A stretch of DNA of 21,606 bases from Bacteroidales bacterium (GTDB lineage Bacteria; Bacteroidota; Bacteroidia; Bacteroidales; P3): assembly GCA_900771365.1 (NCBI GenBank), contig CAAGNU010000245.1:1-21606 (forward strand). The letters run 5' to 3'. This document shows positions 7,182 to 13,611 of this stretch, piece after piece; the stretch's first letter is position 1; every line of letters begins with the position of its first letter. The translations under genes were made by a program, and so were the position numbers. Below the pieces are notes generated by a model, which was not told the origin of the DNA, did not search any database, and saw nothing but the letters and a program-made list of their open reading frames with translations.

Positions 7182-7643
7182 ATGGAAGACAACAAAGCAT
7201 TTTTCCGCCTGATGGCCGTTATTGCCACCGTAATCACTATTGTGGGCATGGCCGCCCTGGTGTTCACTGGCGAGGACCTCGCCCAAAAGCTGACGACGCC
7301 CCTCATCCTGCTATTTTGCAACGGCATCTTAGGTTTGGGACTCTATGCTGGCATCGAGCACCCTGAATGGAACGTCAGATACGGCCTCACCCGCCAAGAT
7401 GGGCGCCTGCGAATGAGACGCATCTTACGTGCCTCGGACCCCGAGGGACTACGCTGGCGCGGATATGGCATGGTGCTGCCTATTTTCGCCTTGCTGATGG
7501 CGGTAATCCTCATCTCAGGACATGACAGCAGAGACCTCCCGCTGTGGGCCACCATCATCGTCAGCGTGTTGGCCGTGGCCATGGGCTGCATCCTCGTCAT
7601 AATAGAATACCGCCTCAAAGATGGCAACACATACAAAGACTGA
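7182..7643 (+). CDS. Four-helix membrane protein A of tandem cassette
   Basis: A 153-residue integral membrane protein with four predicted helices (about 9-29, 37-57, 96-114 and 122-142). A charged cytoplasmic-type loop of about 40 residues (58-95) contains RRILRASDPEGLRWRG. No known family is recognised. It shares its overall plan, a DP-E/D-G motif at the end of the central loop, and with the third protein a CNGI motif in helix 2 (LLFCNGILGLGLY here, LLLVCNGIIIVY there). It begins 4 bp after the ribbon-helix-helix gene and is followed 8 bp later by the next member, so the genes are almost certainly co-transcribed. Function is unknown; no catalytic motif is visible. Confidence 0.7.
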   Translation: MEDNKAFFRLMAVIATVITIVGMAALVFTGEDLAQKLTTPLILLFCNGILGLGLYAGIEHPEWNVRYGLTRQDGRLRMRRILRASDPEGLRWRGYGMVLPIFALLMAVILISGHDSRDLPLWATIIVSVLAVAMGCILVIIEYRLKDGNTYKD

Positions 7644-7651
7644 GTACAACT

Positions 7652-8098
7652 ATGGATTACGAAACACGTAGAAATATCGCAACCATCCTCGCCGTCGTGT
7701 CGGGAGCGATATGGCTCGCCTGCATTGTCAGCCTTGTCGTGAGCCGATGCGGCACGGCCTGGCCATGGGTGGAGACAGCATTCGCCATCGTCATCATGGG
7801 CGTCCCCATGGTGATAGCGCTCAAAACGGCATGGAAGCACCCCAAAAGCTGCACCGGCATAGAGTTTTTAGGGATTGGACGCAGCGAGATGAAAGACCCA
7901 GAAGGCCTACAGCTTTTCTGCGACAGCATCCTGCTGCTATACCTGACGATATTGACCTCCACCCACGTCCTCATGGAGGCATTCGACAGCAGCACGTTCT
8001 GGAACACGCTGTGCGTAGTCAGCCTGATAGTCAGCCCGTTAATGGTTGGATACAGTATATGGACAGCCATCCAAATATTCAAACGCAACAAACAATAG
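7652..8098 (+). CDS. Four-helix membrane protein B of tandem cassette
   Basis: A 148-residue integral membrane protein; the start is taken at ATG 7652 (MDYETRRNIA), 8 bp after the preceding stop. An upstream in-frame ATG at 7544 would overlap the previous gene by 100 bp and add a His/Arg-rich out-of-phase tail, so it is rejected. Four helices are visible (about 10-29, 37-57, 86-106 and 117-138), with a central loop (58-85) containing the KDPEGLQ motif shared in form with its two neighbours. Overall sequence similarity to them is weak, so homology rests on equal length, topology and the motif position. No known domain is recognised. Confidence 0.68.
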   Translation: MDYETRRNIATILAVVSGAIWLACIVSLVVSRCGTAWPWVETAFAIVIMGVPMVIALKTAWKHPKSCTGIEFLGIGRSEMKDPEGLQLFCDSILLLYLTILTSTHVLMEAFDSSTFWNTLCVVSLIVSPLMVGYSIWTAIQIFKRNKQ

Positions 8099-8101
8099 AC
8101 C

Positions 8102-8566
8102 ATGAACCCGACATTCGAACGCAACAAATCCTGCTATCGCACGCTGCTGATCGTCACGGCCTCCTTGACGCTGCTGCAGCTGGTGCTTGTCCTCGTATGG
8201 GAGCAGGAACTGGCTTTACGCCTCTTCTTCATCGGCCTCCTGCTGGTGTGCAACGGCATCATAATAGTGTACACACATTTCACTTTGGACAACAAGCAGG
8301 TGCAGCAGCCCATCAGCCTCCGCATGTTCTCCATCCGGGCCAAACAGGAAGCCGCCCCGCTGCTTGACGACCCCGACGGCTGGCGCTATCTCCGTGCCGG
8401 CATCAACAACCTCCTCGAAGCCCTCTCCTTCTTGGCACTTGTTGTGTGGATGCTCACCACCAAAGACGGCTCCGAACTCTGGCTCATCCTCCTCGGCGGC
8501 TTCGACATCGCCGTCGAAATCGCCCTGAACGCATGGTACAAGAAAAAACTCACCCCTGAATTATGA
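8102..8566 (+). CDS. Four-helix membrane protein C of tandem cassette
   Basis: A 154-residue integral membrane protein starting 3 bp after the preceding stop. The N-terminal tail (MNPTFERNKSCY) is followed by helices at about 13-33, 38-58, 103-120 and 127-143. The central loop (59-100) is longer and carries LDDPDGWRYLR, the counterpart of the DPEG motif in the other two. Helix 2 has the CNGI motif shared with the first protein. No known family is recognised. It is the last gene of the ribbon-helix-helix cassette; strongly structured GC-rich DNA follows directly. A role in membrane stress or as a partner of the nearby SPFH protein is possible but not shown. Confidence 0.68.
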   Translation: MNPTFERNKSCYRTLLIVTASLTLLQLVLVLVWEQELALRLFFIGLLLVCNGIIIVYTHFTLDNKQVQQPISLRMFSIRAKQEAAPLLDDPDGWRYLRAGINNLLEALSFLALVVWMLTTKDGSELWLILLGGFDIAVEIALNAWYKKKLTPEL

Positions 8567-8794
8567 CTTTTCTAAACGTATTTAACATATCACCGTCGTG
8601 CGAGGCCGCGAAAAAGGGCCTCGCAAGCCTCGGAGTAGCTCCGCCCTACCTTCGCTCTACCTTCGCCGTAGGTCCGACAAAAGGGGCGGAGCTTTGGCGG
8701 AGTTACAAGGGGGCTACAGCGAAGGCGGCATGGGGCTGCCTCGCGTCATCATTTTAACAAATCAACAAGAATAAAAACACAATTTTTTTAGTAT
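8567..8794. repeat. Structured GC-rich intergenic element
   Basis: This 228-bp gap has no convincing gene. It contains two perfect inverted repeats: TGCGAGGCC (8599-8607) with GGCCTCGCA (8617-8625), and AGCTCCGCCC (8637-8646) with GGGCGGAGCT (8684-8693). Between the arms of the second sit CTACCTTCGC and CTACCTTCGCCGTAG strings that recur in part at 18992-19026. The 3' end (8750-8794) turns abruptly A/T-rich and leads into the natA-like gene without a clear TAnnTTTG box. Confidence 0.55.
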
Positions 8795-9571
8795 ATGGAA
8801 GAGATTCTTCGCGTAGAAGGCGTCAGCAAGACCTTCACGCTCTCAAAAAAGCAACAGAAGATTGAACACACCCACGAGGCCAAGAAGGTGGCCGTGGACA
8901 ATCTTTCGCTCACCGCCTACCGCGGCGAGATTTTCGGCCTCCTCGGCCCTAACGGGGCAGGCAAGACCACCACGCTGCACATGCTTGCCACCCTCATCCG
9001 TCCCGACAAGGGCGACGCCTGGGTGGATGGCTGCAGCATCGTGTCGGAGCCCGACAAGGTGCGTGCCAAAATCGGCTTCCTCACCAGCGAACTGAAACTG
9101 GAGGACTTTTTCACCCCCAACTACCTCTACGACTTCTTCAGCAAACTGCACGGCGTAGAGCCCGAGACCGCAGCCTCACGCAAGAAGGCACTCTTCGAAC
9201 GCTTCGGCGTGGAGAAGTTCGCTGAGGTGAAGGTGGCCAACCTCTCCACGGGCATGAAGCAGAAGGTGAGCATCGTCGTCTCCCTCGTGCACGACCCCGA
9301 CATCATCATCTTCGACGAGCCTACAAACGGCCTCGACGTCATCACCGCCCGCACCGTGACCGACTTCCTCCTGGAGCTCAAAGCGCAGGGCAAGACCGTC
9401 ATCCTCTCCACCCACATCTTCAGCCTCGTGGAGCGGCTCTGCGACCGCGTGGGCATCATCATCGACGGCAAGCTCACCCACTGCGACACCCTCGACGCCG
9501 TGTGCGACGGCCTAAGCCTCGAGGACCGCTTTTTCGAAATCTATAAAGCTCAGAAAGGAGAAGAACTATGA
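8795..9571 (+). CDS. NatA-type ABC transporter ATP-binding protein
   Basis: A 258-residue ABC ATPase of the ABC-2 (NatA/CcmA) class. Visible motifs are Walker A GPNGAGKTT (51-59), ABC signature LSTGMKQK (150-157, with the NatA-type LSxGMKQ form), Walker B IIIFDEPT with D174-E175, D-loop NGLDV, and the switch histidine H207 (LSTH). An extra charged insertion (TLSKKQQKIEHTHEAKK, about 15-31) between the first strands is also typical of NatA. It energises the membrane partner encoded immediately downstream; the genes overlap by 4 bp (ATGA). NatAB is known as a sodium exporter, but close relatives export peptides, antibiotics or lipids, so the substrate is not assignable. Confidence 0.9.
   Translation: MEEILRVEGVSKTFTLSKKQQKIEHTHEAKKVAVDNLSLTAYRGEIFGLLGPNGAGKTTTLHMLATLIRPDKGDAWVDGCSIVSEPDKVRAKIGFLTSELKLEDFFTPNYLYDFFSKLHGVEPETAASRKKALFERFGVEKFAEVKVANLSTGMKQKVSIVVSLVHDPDIIIFDEPTNGLDVITARTVTDFLLELKAQGKTVILSTHIFSLVERLCDRVGIIIDGKLTHCDTLDAVCDGLSLEDRFFEIYKAQKGEEL
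9554..9560 (+). promoter_or_regulatory. Shine-Dalgarno-like site for the permease gene
   Basis: AAAGGAG lies 7 nt before the ATG at 9568, inside the end of the upstream ATPase gene. Such sites are uncommon in this phylum, and here it reinforces the coupled start chosen for the permease. Confidence 0.5.
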
Positions 9572-10521
9572 GACACAACAGCAACATCGGCACCATCATC
9601 AGCAAGGAGTTCAAACGCTTCTTCGGCGACCGCACCCTGGTCTTCACCGCGGTGATTATGCCCGGCCTGCTCATCTACATCATCTACACCCTCATGGGCA
9701 CCTTCATGACCGACAAGATTGCCTCCGACCTCGAGGCATCGCAGCCCCAGACGGAGTTCGTCTCGCCCCTCACACCCGAGGATGAGGCGCTGCTCGACTC
9801 GCTCCAGGCCATCCGCGACGGAGCCTACGCTGCATACCTTGCCGAGGAGGGCCCCGACGAGTCGGAGGAGTTAGGCAAGATTCTCGGCAACCTCATCCCC
9901 ATGCTCATCATCATGCTGCTCTACTCGGGCTGCATGGCCGTGGCGCCCTCGTCGATAGCGGGCGAGAAGGAGCGCGGCACCATCGCCACCCTGCTGGTCA
10001 CCCCCATGCGGCGCAGCGAGCTGGCCATCGGCAAGATTGTCAGCCTCTCCTGCTTCGCGCTGCTCAGCGGCCTCTCCAGCTTCCTCGGCATCATCCTCTC
10101 GCTGCCCAAGATGCTGCAGATGGACGGCGAGGGCGTCAGCATCGAAGGCGGACTCTACTCCCTCAGCGACTATCTGCTCATCTTCCTCCTCATCCTCAGC
10201 ACCGTGCTGGTGCTCATCTCCCTCATCTCGCTCTTCTCGGCATGGGCCAAGGACGTCAAGACCGCCGGCACCATGATCACCCCGCTGATGCTCTTCATCA
10301 TGATGGCCGGCCTCACGCCCCTTATCAGTAACGCCACCAACAGCGCCCTCTACCTCATCCCCATCTACAACAGCGCCCAATCCATGGCATCGGTCTTCAG
10401 CTTCAACGTTGAGCTGGCACCGCTCCTCGTCACCATCGCCTCCAACCTTGCCTACACAGGGCTCGCCGTCTGGGTGCTCACCAAGATGTTCAACAGCGAG
10501 AAAATCATGTTCACCAAATAG
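9568..10521 (+). CDS. NatB-like ABC-2 transporter permease
   Basis: A 317-residue membrane subunit. One helix near the N-terminus (about 24-48) is followed by an extracytoplasmic acidic domain (about 50-105, rich in E/D with QPQTEFVSPLTPEDEALLDS). Five further helices follow (about 109-128, 158-180, 205-232, 240-262 and 285-306). The cytoplasmic segment GEKERGTIATLLVTPMRRSEL after the second helix is the ABC-2 permease signature that couples to the ATPase. This layout fits NatB. The start overlaps the ATPase stop. The last 22 bp of the gene (10499-10520, before the final base of the TAG stop) reappear at 11089-11110, and the TAG stop is also the first part of a 7-bp repeat array. Confidence 0.87.
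   Translation: MRHNSNIGTIISKEFKRFFGDRTLVFTAVIMPGLLIYIIYTLMGTFMTDKIASDLEASQPQTEFVSPLTPEDEALLDSLQAIRDGAYAAYLAEEGPDESEELGKILGNLIPMLIIMLLYSGCMAVAPSSIAGEKERGTIATLLVTPMRRSELAIGKIVSLSCFALLSGLSSFLGIILSLPKMLQMDGEGVSIEGGLYSLSDYLLIFLLILSTVLVLISLISLFSAWAKDVKTAGTMITPLMLFIMMAGLTPLISNATNSALYLIPIYNSAQSMASVFSFNVELAPLLVTIASNLAYTGLAVWVLTKMFNSEKIMFTK
10499..10520 (+). repeat. natB-tail direct repeat, copy 1 (genic)
   Basis: The 22-bp 3' tail of the NatB-like gene, encoding EKIMFTK and the first two bases of the stop codon. An identical 22 bp occurs at 11089-11110, 590 bp downstream. Confidence 0.8.
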
Positions 10522-10684
10522 TGATTAGTGAATAGTGAATGTTTGTCGCGAGATTCACTGGATCTCGCTCTTGCTTCGCTATCGATTTGTTCTTCGCTAT
10601 CGCATTGTTCTCCGCTTCGCTATCGAAAGAGCCACTGGCTCTTTCTTCAGGGCGGCAGCCGTCATTTGGCAGTTCACAGTTCAC
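10519..10684. repeat. Intergenic repeat cluster after the natB-like gene
   Basis: Three 7-bp units (TAGTGAT, TAGTGAA, TAGTGAA, 10519-10539) start on the stop codon. Three CTTCGCTATCG units follow (about 10574-10625). Next comes a 9-bp perfect hairpin (GAAAGAGCC-ACT-GGCTCTTTC, 10625-10645), and then two AGTTCAC heptads (10671-10684). The hairpin could terminate the ABC operon, although the T tract after it is short. No gene is supported here. Confidence 0.55.
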
Positions 10685-10725
10685 ATATTATCAATTCAAT
10701 AGAACCCAACAAAATATATACCAAT

Positions 10726-11064
10726 ATGAAAATAGAACTTATAATCTCCATCGGGATGATTCTTGTGGGTCTCGTCTTGGGCTACATAGAATATGACCCT
10801 ACCCCTAAGAACATCGAAAAGAAAGACCTTTGGAAATTCTGGAAATATGGCATGAATGGCATCATCGGAGAATCGCTTATTATTGTGGGAATCGGCGATA
10901 TAACAAGCTATATTTTCTCATCCTTCGATTCCATGAGCGATTTTTGGACTATCATGATACTTGTTGCCGACTTGGGGGCATGCTTTCTCCTACCCTGGCT
11001 GGTACACCTTGCCAAATATAAGATAGCCTGCAGAAAAGAAGACATAAAGAATAACACCATATAA
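10726..11064 (+). CDS. Small AT-rich membrane protein, unknown
   Basis: A 112-residue protein with three hydrophobic helices (about 4-21, 44-66 and 74-96), an acidic/aromatic stretch KKDLWKFWKYG between the first two, and a basic hydrophilic tail. The start is ATG 10726 after an A-rich leader; an upstream in-frame start would only read through the intergenic repeats. No family is recognised. The gene is visibly more A/T-rich than the surrounding transporter and acyltransferase genes. It lies between two identical 22-bp copies of the natB tail, so it may be a recent insertion. Coding potential is supported by an uninterrupted frame of membrane-like character, not by homology. Confidence 0.55.
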   Translation: MKIELIISIGMILVGLVLGYIEYDPTPKNIEKKDLWKFWKYGMNGIIGESLIIVGIGDITSYIFSSFDSMSDFWTIMILVADLGACFLLPWLVHLAKYKIACRKEDIKNNTI

Positions 11065-11088
11065 GACATAAACGGGTTCTGCCCATCC

Positions 11089-11110
11089 AGAAAATCATGT
11101 TCACCAAATA
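11089..11110 (+). repeat. natB-tail direct repeat, copy 2 (intergenic)
   Basis: An exact 22-bp copy of the end of the NatB-like gene (10499-10520), stranded in the gap upstream of the acyltransferase gene. Here the reading frame is followed by ATTCTGG rather than the TAG-heptad sequence. Confidence 0.8.
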
Positions 11111-11139
11111 ATTCTGGTGGAGAGTCGAAGGGTTTGAGA

Positions 11140-11184
11140 TTGGTGTAGAGCTGAAGATTTCGAGAGAGCTCCGCTCTACACCAA
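11140..11184 (+). promoter_or_regulatory. Perfect 12-bp inverted repeat before the acyltransferase gene
   Basis: TTGGTGTAGAGC (11140-11151) and GCTCTACACCAA (11173-11184) enclose 21 nt. The pairing can extend outward imperfectly (GGGTTT/AACCC, then GGTGGAG at 11117 with CTCCACC at 11205). A transcript would form a long stem 50 nt before the ATG at 11236. There is no U tract, so a 5'-UTR structure or remnant mobile element end is more likely than a terminator. Confidence 0.5.
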
Positions 11185-11235
11185 AACCCTCCCCCTCTTA
11201 AACGCTCCACCCTCAAATCCTCCACTATCCCCCCT

Positions 11236-12378
11236 ATGAGAAAACATTATCTTGACAATATCCGATGGGGCACAGTGCTGCTGGTGCTGCTGTACCATGC
11301 CGTCTATTTCTTCAACAACAAAGGAGTCTTCGGCGGCATCGGCGGCTTTGTGAGCGACCCCAAAGGGCAGCCGCAAGACGTGCTGATGTACATCCTCTAT
11401 CCCTGGTTCATGATGCTCCTCTTCCTCGTGGCCGGCATCAGCTCGCGCTATGCCCTGGAACGTGGCAACTTCAACTGCTCCCGCTTCATCAAGAGCCGCA
11501 CACGCAAGCTGCTCGTACCAGCCACTATCGGCCTCGTAGTCTTTCAATGGATGACAGGCTACTTCAACACCCAGATCGGCGGCGTCTATCAGGGCATCCC
11601 CGACATGGTGCACACCATGCCCCTCCCTACGAGAATCATCGTCTGCATCATCGCCGGCATCGGGCCGCTGTGGTTCGTGCAGGACCTGTGGCTCTTCTCC
11701 GTGCTGCTCATCCTCGTCCGCAAGGCGGAAAAAGACCGCCTTTATCGCCGCCTTGAAAGCCTCTTCGGCTCTCATCGCCGCCTGGCCGTGGGCATAGCCC
11801 TGCTGCTCGGCTTCTTCGCCGTGTGGGGCGCAGCACAGATTTGCGTCCCCCACCCCGCACCCGACGACCTCTCGGGCCTCCTCAACCTCTACCGCCCCGC
11901 GACGTACTTCGTATTGTTCCTCCTGGGCTACTATGTCTTCTCTATCGAGAGCGTGCAGCAACGGGTGCAGGAACTCGTCGTGCCGATGCTCGTACTCGCC
12001 GCGGCCTCAGGCACGGTGCTCATCGCGCAGACTTGGGGAGAGTGCAACACAGACCCACTATACCTCATGAACTGGCGCACCAACCTCTACGCCTACAGCG
12101 CCATCCTCGCCATCCTCGGAGGCTTCCGCGCCTGGGGCAACAAGGCGACACGATTCTCCAGCTACATGACGCGCAGCAGCTACGGCATCTACGTGGTTCA
12201 CTACCTCGTGGTCACAGCTATCGGCTACATGCTCAAGGTCTATACCTCGCTGCCCCCCGTGGCCGACTACCTCATCCTCCTCGCCGCCGTGCTGCTCCTC
12301 TCGCCCGCGCTCTACGAGGTCATCCGCCGCATACCCTTCCTCCGCTGGTGCATCCTGGGCGAGAAAGTCAAGCGTTAA
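11236..12378 (+). CDS. Acyltransferase-3 family membrane protein
   Basis: A 380-residue polytopic protein of the acyltransferase 3 family (related to OpgC, OatA and NodX), which transfers acetyl or succinyl groups to carbohydrates or lipids at the inner membrane. The N-terminus MRKHYLDNIRWGTVLLVLLYH carries the conserved R10 and H21 of helix 1. About ten helices follow, including LYPWFMMLLFLVAGISSRYAL and WFVQDLWLFSVLLILV, and the near-C-terminal YGIYVVHYLVVTAIGYML typical of the family. The RSRTRKLLVPATIGL segment is the usual arginine-containing loop. No fused SGNH domain is present. It is preceded by a long structured leader and followed 57 bp later by a CPBP protease gene. The acceptor cannot be inferred. 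Confidence 0.85.
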   Translation: MRKHYLDNIRWGTVLLVLLYHAVYFFNNKGVFGGIGGFVSDPKGQPQDVLMYILYPWFMMLLFLVAGISSRYALERGNFNCSRFIKSRTRKLLVPATIGLVVFQWMTGYFNTQIGGVYQGIPDMVHTMPLPTRIIVCIIAGIGPLWFVQDLWLFSVLLILVRKAEKDRLYRRLESLFGSHRRLAVGIALLLGFFAVWGAAQICVPHPAPDDLSGLLNLYRPATYFVLFLLGYYVFSIESVQQRVQELVVPMLVLAAASGTVLIAQTWGECNTDPLYLMNWRTNLYAYSAILAILGGFRAWGNKATRFSSYMTRSSYGIYVVHYLVVTAIGYMLKVYTSLPPVADYLILLAAVLLLSPALYEVIRRIPFLRWCILGEKVKR

Positions 12379-12399
12379 GTGTTGGGCAGAAGCCGTCAG

Positions 12400-12427
12400 T
12401 TCTCATTTCACAACTCACAATTCACAA
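12400..12427. repeat. 7-bp-period array before the CPBP gene
   Basis: Four heptads (TTCTCAT, TTCACAA, CTCACAA, TTCACAA) fill half of the 57-bp gap between the acyltransferase and CPBP genes. They end 8 bp before the ATG at 12436. They follow the string AGCCGTCA, which also precedes the AGTTCAC heptads at 10657-10684. Confidence 0.6.
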
Positions 12428-12435
12428 ACAAAAAA

Positions 12436-13365
12436 ATGAATAAGCAAACTCGAAACATCCTTTTATACACCGCTATCACCTACGGTATGATATGGGCCGT
12501 GGGTCTGACATTCCGACTCGCGGGACTGGAATATGCCAGCCCCGTAGGCATGGCCGCGGCCACGCTCTGCATGTTCTTCCCTCTCGTAGCCACACTTATC
12601 TCGCAGAAGTGCTGCGGCGAGAAGCTACTGCGCGATGTCGGCGTGAGCTGGAAGGTGAACCGCTGGTGGTTCGTGGGCTGGCTGATCATGCCCGTGGCCG
12701 CGCTGCTCACCATCCCAGTCTCGTCGTGGATGCCCGGCGCCTCCTTCAGCGACCACACGCCGCTCATGCTGCAGACGCTCGAAGAGATGAACCAGAGCAT
12801 GGGGCCGGCAGGCTCATTCTCCATCACCCCCACCCTCGTGGTGCTCTTCACCCTCGTGAGCGGCCTCATGGCTGGCGCGACCATCAACGCCTTCTTTGCC
12901 TTCGGCGAGGAAGTGGGCTGGCGCGGCTACCTGCTCAAGCAGTTCCGCGGCCGCAACTTCCTGCTCGCCGCCATGACAATCGGCGCCGTCTGGGGACTGT
13001 GGCACGCGCCGCTCATCCTCCTCGGCCACAACTACCCCTCCCACCCCGTGGCGGGCGTGTTCATGATGATTCTCCTCTGCATCGCAATCACCCCCATCAT
13101 CCAGTACATCCGCATCAAGAGCGGCTCGGTAATCGTCGCGGCCATCATCCACGGCACCATGAACGCCACAGCAGGACTCTCAATGTTCTTCATTGAGAAC
13201 TTCAACGACCTCCTCTGCGGCGCCCCCGGCCTCGCCGGCATCCTGGTGTTCCTCTTCATCGACGCGGTGCTGATGCTCTTCGACCGCTACGTCACCCGCG
13301 ACCGCATCTTCACCAGCCAGTTAGGCCCGGTGGAACCTGAAGCCGATTTAAACGGCACAGCGTAA
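12436..13365 (+). CDS. CPBP family intramembrane glutamic endopeptidase
   Basis: A 309-residue multi-helix protein of the CPBP/Abi family (Rce1-like), intramembrane proteases used in prenyl-protein processing in eukaryotes and, in bacteria, often linked to bacteriocin immunity or maturation. All three motifs are present: EExxxR as E158-E159-V-G-W-R163, the FxxxH-type motif as W-H190-A-P-L, and the third motif as H239-G-T-M-N243. The start is ATG 12436 (MNKQTRNIL) after an A-run; an upstream in-frame start at 12379 would only translate the heptad repeats. Eight or so helices are visible. It follows the acyltransferase and ABC transporter genes on the same strand, a combination compatible with export or modification of a lipid or peptide, which remains inference. 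Confidence 0.88.
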   Translation: MNKQTRNILLYTAITYGMIWAVGLTFRLAGLEYASPVGMAAATLCMFFPLVATLISQKCCGEKLLRDVGVSWKVNRWWFVGWLIMPVAALLTIPVSSWMPGASFSDHTPLMLQTLEEMNQSMGPAGSFSITPTLVVLFTLVSGLMAGATINAFFAFGEEVGWRGYLLKQFRGRNFLLAAMTIGAVWGLWHAPLILLGHNYPSHPVAGVFMMILLCIAITPIIQYIRIKSGSVIVAAIIHGTMNATAGLSMFFIENFNDLLCGAPGLAGILVFLFIDAVLMLFDRYVTRDRIFTSQLGPVEPEADLNGTA

Positions 13366-13415
13366 TATTTCTTTCAACGAAAACAATAAAAAACGAGAGA
13401 GAACGTTTCTTTGAC

Positions 13416-13610
13416 ATGAAACATTCAAAACGAAATATACTCATCATCTGCTCCCCCTTGCTGCTCGCCGCCCTGTTCGCATCGTGCAGCAGCAAGGGAG
13501 TACAGATGCCCAAGCACCGCATGAGAAGGCACTGCAACTGCCCAACGTTCTCCTATATGCCGCAAGTCGAGACAGTCTTTTTTACGGCCAACTTAGACGA
13601 AACTCTATAG
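13416..13610 (+). CDS. Small lipoprotein with conserved-looking CNC motif
   Basis: A 64-residue lipoprotein. The signal peptide ends in LFASC, with lipid-bearing C24, so the mature protein is only 41 residues. That part contains MPKHRMRRHCNCPTFSY, with a Cys-Asn-Cys pair in a basic context, which could bind metal or form disulfides. I recall similar short lipoproteins upstream of SprT-like genes in Bacteroidales but cannot name a family. The stop is 1 bp before the ATG of the SprT-like gene, so the two are co-translated. A near-consensus TTTCTTTG (13406-13413) sits just upstream of the ATG; as a -7 box it would imply a leaderless transcript, so I give it little weight. Confidence 0.7.
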   Translation: MKHSKRNILIICSPLLLAALFASCSSKGVQMPKHRMRRHCNCPTFSYMPQVETVFFTANLDETL

Positions 13611-13611
13611 C

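Noticed and set aside
8563..8757. 64-residue open frame overlapping the end of membrane protein C
   Set aside because: Its sequence derives from the GC-rich inverted-repeat element and has no protein-like character or start context.
8795..10521. Assigning the ABC pair as a sodium exporter (natA/natB)
   Set aside because: The motifs show only the ABC-2 NatA/NatB class; substrates in this class vary widely and nothing in the sequence points to sodium.
10528..10725. Longer version of the 112-residue membrane protein starting at 10528
   Set aside because: The extra 66 residues translate heptads, CTTCGCTATCG repeats and a hairpin, and the natural start with an A-rich leader is at 10726.
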